The notes under the pieces were generated by a model. It ran no database searches. It was not told where the DNA came from and saw nothing but the letters and a program-made list of their open reading frames with translations. Shown here in pieces: positions 5,648 to 7,955 of a stretch of DNA of 7,955 nt; position 1 is the stretch's first letter, and every line of letters starts with the position of its first letter. A program made the translations under genes and the position numbers. Source of the stretch: Candidatus Pacearchaeota archaeon (GTDB taxonomy: Archaea > Nanobdellota > Nanobdellia > Pacearchaeales > GW2011-AR1); NCBI GenBank assembly GCA_002688165.1, contig NZCB01000034.1, positions 1 through 7,955 of the forward strand. Reading direction: 5' to 3'.

Positions 5648-6394
5648 TTAAGGTAGTTTCCCTTGTGGAAAAATTCCACGATTTAACATTGCTTGAAATT
5701 GTTTGTCATGGAACATCTGTACATAAATCCATACCATCCAAACTATTACAATTATTGGAGTTATACCAAACGTTATTTGGAATAACATAAATAATATCTT
5801 TGCAAATAATTGTTCTGTTAAAAATGCAAATGCTAAATTACTTGAAAGATAAAGTATTGCTATAACTATCATCCATTCAACAAACCATAATGCTGGTCTA
5901 AGATATTTCAAATAAGTTACTGATAATATTCTTCCTTCTTCATCTTGTCTATTTGATTCTGGAAGTTCATTGATTCCAAATAAGATTAATATAAATGTAA
6001 AAAACAAAACCATAAACAATACAACATATAATATTGATTGGGAAGAAGTAACTTCTGCCCCCCTATAATTTACTTTAAAATCATAACTCCAAATAGTATC
6101 TGCTCCATCTAAATCTCCTATCCCATTAACAATGTATGTTCCAAATTGTGTGGTATTATCAGAACCTAATGTGAATTTATAAACGCTTCCAGTCTTAGTC
6201 ATTGGAAAGTTTCCAATAACTTCTGTAGAATTTGGAGAGATAACTGAAGTTATATTATTGTATGTACAACTTGCACAAGTTTGAACTAAATCTACATCAT
6301 CTCCTTGCTTAAATATTCCAAGTGTTTGAATCTCTGCAGAAGCGAAACTAACAAACATCAATACAAAAATAAATGTTAAAAAAAATCTTTTCAT
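5648..6394 (-). CDS. Secreted-domain membrane protein: signal peptide, Ig-like ectodomain with CxxC, three helices (248 aa)
   Basis: There is a clear Sec signal peptide (1-20, cleavage SFASA|E). A beta-rich, Ig-like ectodomain follows (21-118), starting LGIFKQGDDVDL with a C40-A-S-C43 pair and sequons at N47, N55 and N79. Three membrane helices lie at about 121-141, 171-193 and 206-228, with a charged cytoplasmic loop (142-165, ESNRQDEEGR) and a cytoplasmic C-terminus. The expected topology is ectodomain outside and tail inside. The CASC pair may form a small disulphide loop rather than an oxidoreductase site, as no thioredoxin-like context is visible. The start follows the previous stop as TAA-A-ATG; AAGGAGG (6419-6413) is a rather distant 18 bases upstream. 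I recognise this as a recurring type in uncultured archaeal sequences but cannot name a family. It is probably a structural or assembly partner of the large surface proteins. Confidence 0.87.
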   Translation of the reverse strand: MKRFFLTFIFVLMFVSFASAEIQTLGIFKQGDDVDLVQTCASCTYNNITSVISPNSTEVIGNFPMTKTGSVYKFTLGSDNTTQFGTYIVNGIGDLDGADTIWSYDFKVNYRGAEVTSSQSILYVVLFMVLFFTFILILFGINELPESNRQDEEGRILSVTYLKYLRPALWFVEWMIVIAILYLSSNLAFAFLTEQLFAKILFMLFQITFGITPIIVIVWMVWIYVQMFHDKQFQAMLNRGIFPQGKLP

Positions 6395-6395
6395 T

Positions 6396-6674
6396 TTAAT
6401 CTATTCTGTAAACCTCCTTGATTTCTTCTCCAACTGTAATATTAACCCTATCTATCTTTAATGAAGAAGAATCTATTTCCTTATAACAAGGATTCAATAT
6501 TAACTTTCTTGTGTCCTCTTCCTCATATTCTTTTATATTTAATATTTTACAGAATAAATCCGTTGAGAGATAGTTTACTTTTTCTTTATTTGAATAATCT
6601 ATAATATACAGAGTTCCACTTACACTTGTTAACATTAAAATTCCTATTCCTATTATAAACATTTTTAATATCAT
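6396..6674 (-). CDS. Small secreted or membrane-anchored protein (92 aa)
   Basis: An N-terminal hydrophobic segment (about 4-19) acts as a signal peptide or single anchor, with possible cleavage near SVSG|T. A charged domain of about 70 residues follows, with two cysteines (C42, C63) that could form a disulphide and one sequon (N78-I-T). I start it at the ATG at 6674, which overlaps the upstream stop as ATGA and has GGGGGC (6686-6681) six bases before it. A TTG two codons further upstream (6680) is in frame but lies next to that site and is unlikely. An internal ATG at 6662 is also possible. It lies between the fibre-like gene and the 248-residue membrane protein, with coupled junctions on both sides, so it may be a fibre partner or chaperone. 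No family recognised. Confidence 0.78.
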   Translation of the reverse strand: MILKMFIIGIGILMLTSVSGTLYIIDYSNKEKVNYLSTDLFCKILNIKEYEEEDTRKLILNPCYKEIDSSSLKIDRVNITVGEEIKEVYRID

Positions 6675-7955
6675 AAACAAGCCCCCAAAGTAGTATTATA
6701 ATTATATTGAATACATCCACCTACAAGAAGATTTCCTGTTATGTTCACATTTCCAACAACATTTAAGTTATGACTTGGACTCGTTGTTCCGATGCCGACG
6801 TATCCACCCCCTGTTACAGTAAATTTAGGGTTTTTAGTATTTCCTATTGGAGTATCATCAGTTCCAGCTTGTCCTATTGAAAAATAATTTGTGCCATCAT
6901 TTCCAATATAAAAGTTATGATACTGGTCATAACTACCGAAATAAAGCATTGAACCACGACCACCAGCAGAACCATAGTCAGAGATTAATGCTCCAGTAGT
7001 TGTGGCAATATGAGCAGTTGTCTCTGGACTTGTTGTCCCTATTCCAACGAACCCTGGGTTACCATGACCCAGCACCGTTATTGCCCGAACCTGTGACGCC
7101 ACAGTGCCAACCTCTAACCACCAGTTACCATAGTAAGATCCCATTACCGATTGATAGGCATTATTACCATTACGGAAAGCAGCAGTGACAGTCGACCCAG
7201 CAAAGGTGCCACCATCCATTCTTAGTGCTTCATATGTACCACTGTTATACGTGTGCAGTTTAGCTGCTGGACTAGTAGTCCCGATGCCGACTTTGCCTGT
7301 CTCATCTACTGTCAATCTATAAGCAGTAGCAGTCCGATCATAGAGATGAAAACTTTCGTCAGTAGCATAACTAAACAATTCATACTGTCTCCCCCCTGCA
7401 TTGGTAGCCTCTAATGCCAAGAAAGCGTAATCAGTATCCGTTATGTGCAAGTTGACATGAGCATCTGGCGAAGTAGTCCCGATGCCGACGTTTCCCAAAA
7501 ACCAATTATTTTCAGAGCCATTAGAATGAACTTCCCCACTCAACCACACATCTCTCCATCTCAAAGTTTGATTCCCTAAATCAAAAGTATCATCCCAACC
7601 TTCTTGAGGAAGAAGACTTCCGTTTACATCTAAAGTATTAACATTCAATCCAGTTATATTATAGAAAAAACCTGTTTGCGCGTAAATGTCTCCATCTGAA
7701 ATAGTCAAACCATTAGATTGCCACCCACCATTAAAATCATAAGTTCCAGTAGCTGTATCCCCTGTATTCAAAAGGAATTTATTATCAGCCCAAGTAGCAA
7801 GAGAATTATTCTTTGCTTGGACATATAATCCCATCGAATCATTCTTAGCCACAACGTATGTTCCCATTGTTGTATTGAAAATAATATCTTGGGCTCTGAC
7901 ATAAGTTCCTAAAGAATTATTCTTTGCAACAACATAATTCCCCATTGTTGTATTA
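6671..7955 (-). CDS. Tail-fibre-like surface protein with VGIGTTSP repeats, 5'-truncated at the window edge
   Basis: The frame stays open to the window edge. The Met at 7945 lies inside a repeat (preceded by N-T-T), so the true start is outside; residues are numbered from that Met. Order: five copies of an 11-residue repeat (to residue 56); a linker containing DLGNQTLRWRDVWLSG (122-137), typical of fibre proteins; four VGIGTTSP motifs (153-160, 219-226, 300-307, 383-390) separating beta-rich blocks; and a C-terminus GGCIQYNYNTTLGACL with two cysteines. VGIGTTSP repeats are known from phage fibres and from surface proteins of uncultured archaea and CPR bacteria. The C-terminal peptidase_S74 (endosialidase chaperone) domain often found in such proteins is absent. 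GC content rises sharply in the middle (about 6950-7560). Probable role: extracellular or virion fibre, possibly trimeric, for host or surface attachment (inferred). Confidence 0.85.
   Translation of the reverse strand, partial: NTTMGNYVVAKNNSLGTYVRAQDIIFNTTMGTYVVAKNDSMGLYVQAKNNSLATWADNKFLLNTGDTATGTYDFNGGWQSNGLTISDGDIYAQTGFFYNITGLNVNTLDVNGSLLPQEGWDDTFDLGNQTLRWRDVWLSGEVHSNGSENNWFLGNVGIGTTSPDAHVNLHITDTDYAFLALEATNAGGRQYELFSYATDESFHLYDRTATAYRLTVDETGKVGIGTTSPAAKLHTYNSGTYEALRMDGGTFAGSTVTAAFRNGNNAYQSVMGSYYGNWWLEVGTVASQVRAITVLGHGNPGFVGIGTTSPETTAHIATTTGALISDYGSAGGRGSMLYFGSYDQYHNFYIGNDGTNYFSIGQAGTDDTPIGNTKNPKFTVTGGGYVGIGTTSPSHNLNVVGNVNITGNLLVGGCIQYNYNTTLGACL
6681..6686 (-). promoter_or_regulatory. Ribosome-binding site deciding the 92-residue gene start (GGGGGC)
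   Basis: An all-G site lies six bases before the ATG at 6674, inside the end of the fibre gene. Together with the ATGA overlap it favours the ATG over the nearby TTG at 6680. Confidence 0.55.
6776..6799 (-). repeat. VGIGTTSP repeat 4 (residues 383-390)
   Basis: This repeat encodes VGIGTTSP followed by SHNLNVVG, the last motif before the C-terminus. The plus strand shares the 11 bases ccgatgccgac with repeats 1 and 2 and differs elsewhere. Confidence 0.85.
7025..7048 (-). repeat. VGIGTTSP repeat 3 (residues 300-307)
   Basis: This repeat encodes the same eight residues but with different codons (plus strand ccctattccaac), so it has drifted from the other three at DNA level while the protein motif is kept. 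This suggests selection on the peptide. Confidence 0.85.
7268..7291 (-). repeat. VGIGTTSP repeat 2 (residues 219-226)
   Basis: Eighteen bases (plus strand agtagtcccgatgccgac, 7274-7291) are identical to those of repeat 1 at 7472-7489. Confidence 0.85.
7466..7489 (-). repeat. VGIGTTSP repeat 1 (residues 153-160)
   Basis: First of the four motifs in reading order, located just after the NNWFLGN linker. It shares 18 identical bases with repeat 2. Confidence 0.85.
7778..7954 (-). repeat. Five-copy 11-residue repeat, N-x-[ST]-[ML]-G-x-Y-V-x-A-[KQ]
   Basis: Units in order are NTTMGNYVVAK, NNSLGTYVRAQ, a four-residue insert DIIF, NTTMGTYVVAK, NDSMGLYVQAK and the degenerate NNSLATWADNK. Each unit starts with an N-x-S/T sequon. 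At DNA level the 14 bases cccattgttgtatt recur at 7863-7876 and 7941-7954. The array continues past the window edge, so total copy number is unknown. It probably forms a repetitive stalk of the fibre. Confidence 0.85.

Noticed and set aside
5425..5679. Longer version of the basic protein starting at 5679
   Set aside because: It would overlap the upstream gene by 32 bases and lacks a ribosome-binding site; the ATG at 5646 has both a site and the recurrent TAA-A-ATG junction.
7000..7188. Plus-strand ORF of 62 codons in the GC-rich part of the fibre gene
   Set aside because: It is antisense to the conserved VGIGTTSP-containing frame; the longer open stretch reflects raised GC.
1..7955. tRNA, rRNA, CRISPR array, insertion sequence or integrase
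   Set aside because: I found no tRNA-like cloverleaf, rRNA segment, regular repeat-spacer array, terminal inverted repeats or recombinase motifs on either strand.

Overview
The window is AT-rich, apart from one GC-rich block, and codes almost entirely on the minus strand. It most resembles DNA from an uncultured archaeon of the DPANN type (Woesearchaeota/Pacearchaeota-like), or a virus or other mobile element of such a host. The signs are KxGQ class III (type IV pilin-like) N-termini, an abundance of N-x-S/T sequons in secreted domains, an archaeal-looking TATA box (TTTATAAATA) before the only intergenic gap, and small membrane proteins of a kind common in such metagenomes. TGA serves as a normal stop, so the standard code applies. 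The taxonomic call is an inference; a Patescibacteria/CPR origin is the main alternative. No capsid, terminase, polymerase, integrase or housekeeping gene is present to settle virus versus chromosome.

Layout, read along the minus strand from the right end: (1) a 5'-truncated fibre-like protein with an 11-residue repeat stalk and four VGIGTTSP repeats (7955-6671); (2) a small secreted or anchored protein (6674-6396); (3) a signal-peptide protein with an Ig-like ectodomain and three membrane helices (6394-5648); (4) a small basic cytoplasmic protein (5646-5425); (5) a small zinc-finger protein (5423-5169); (6) a four-helix membrane protein with a KRGQ N-terminus (5172-4618); (7) a 1210-residue surface protein with a signal peptide, glycine-rich domain, Ig-like repeats and three C-terminal membrane helices (4621-989); (8) a protein with two membrane helices (989-558); (9) a protein with three membrane helices (556-218). 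A 99-base gap with a promoter follows, then (10) the first 39 codons of a pilin-like or coat-like small protein (118-1, running off the window).

Genes 1-9 are joined with no spacing. Four junctions read TAA-A-ATG, three read ATGA and one reads TGATG. Every gene start that can be examined has a Shine-Dalgarno-like sequence, so the set looks like one long translationally coupled operon. Taken together it encodes an envelope-spanning or virion-like surface apparatus: two large adhesin or receptor-binding candidates, several partner membrane proteins, two small soluble proteins, and a separately promoted small KKGQ protein that could be an abundant filament or coat subunit. This joint function is inferred from architecture and context, not demonstrated.
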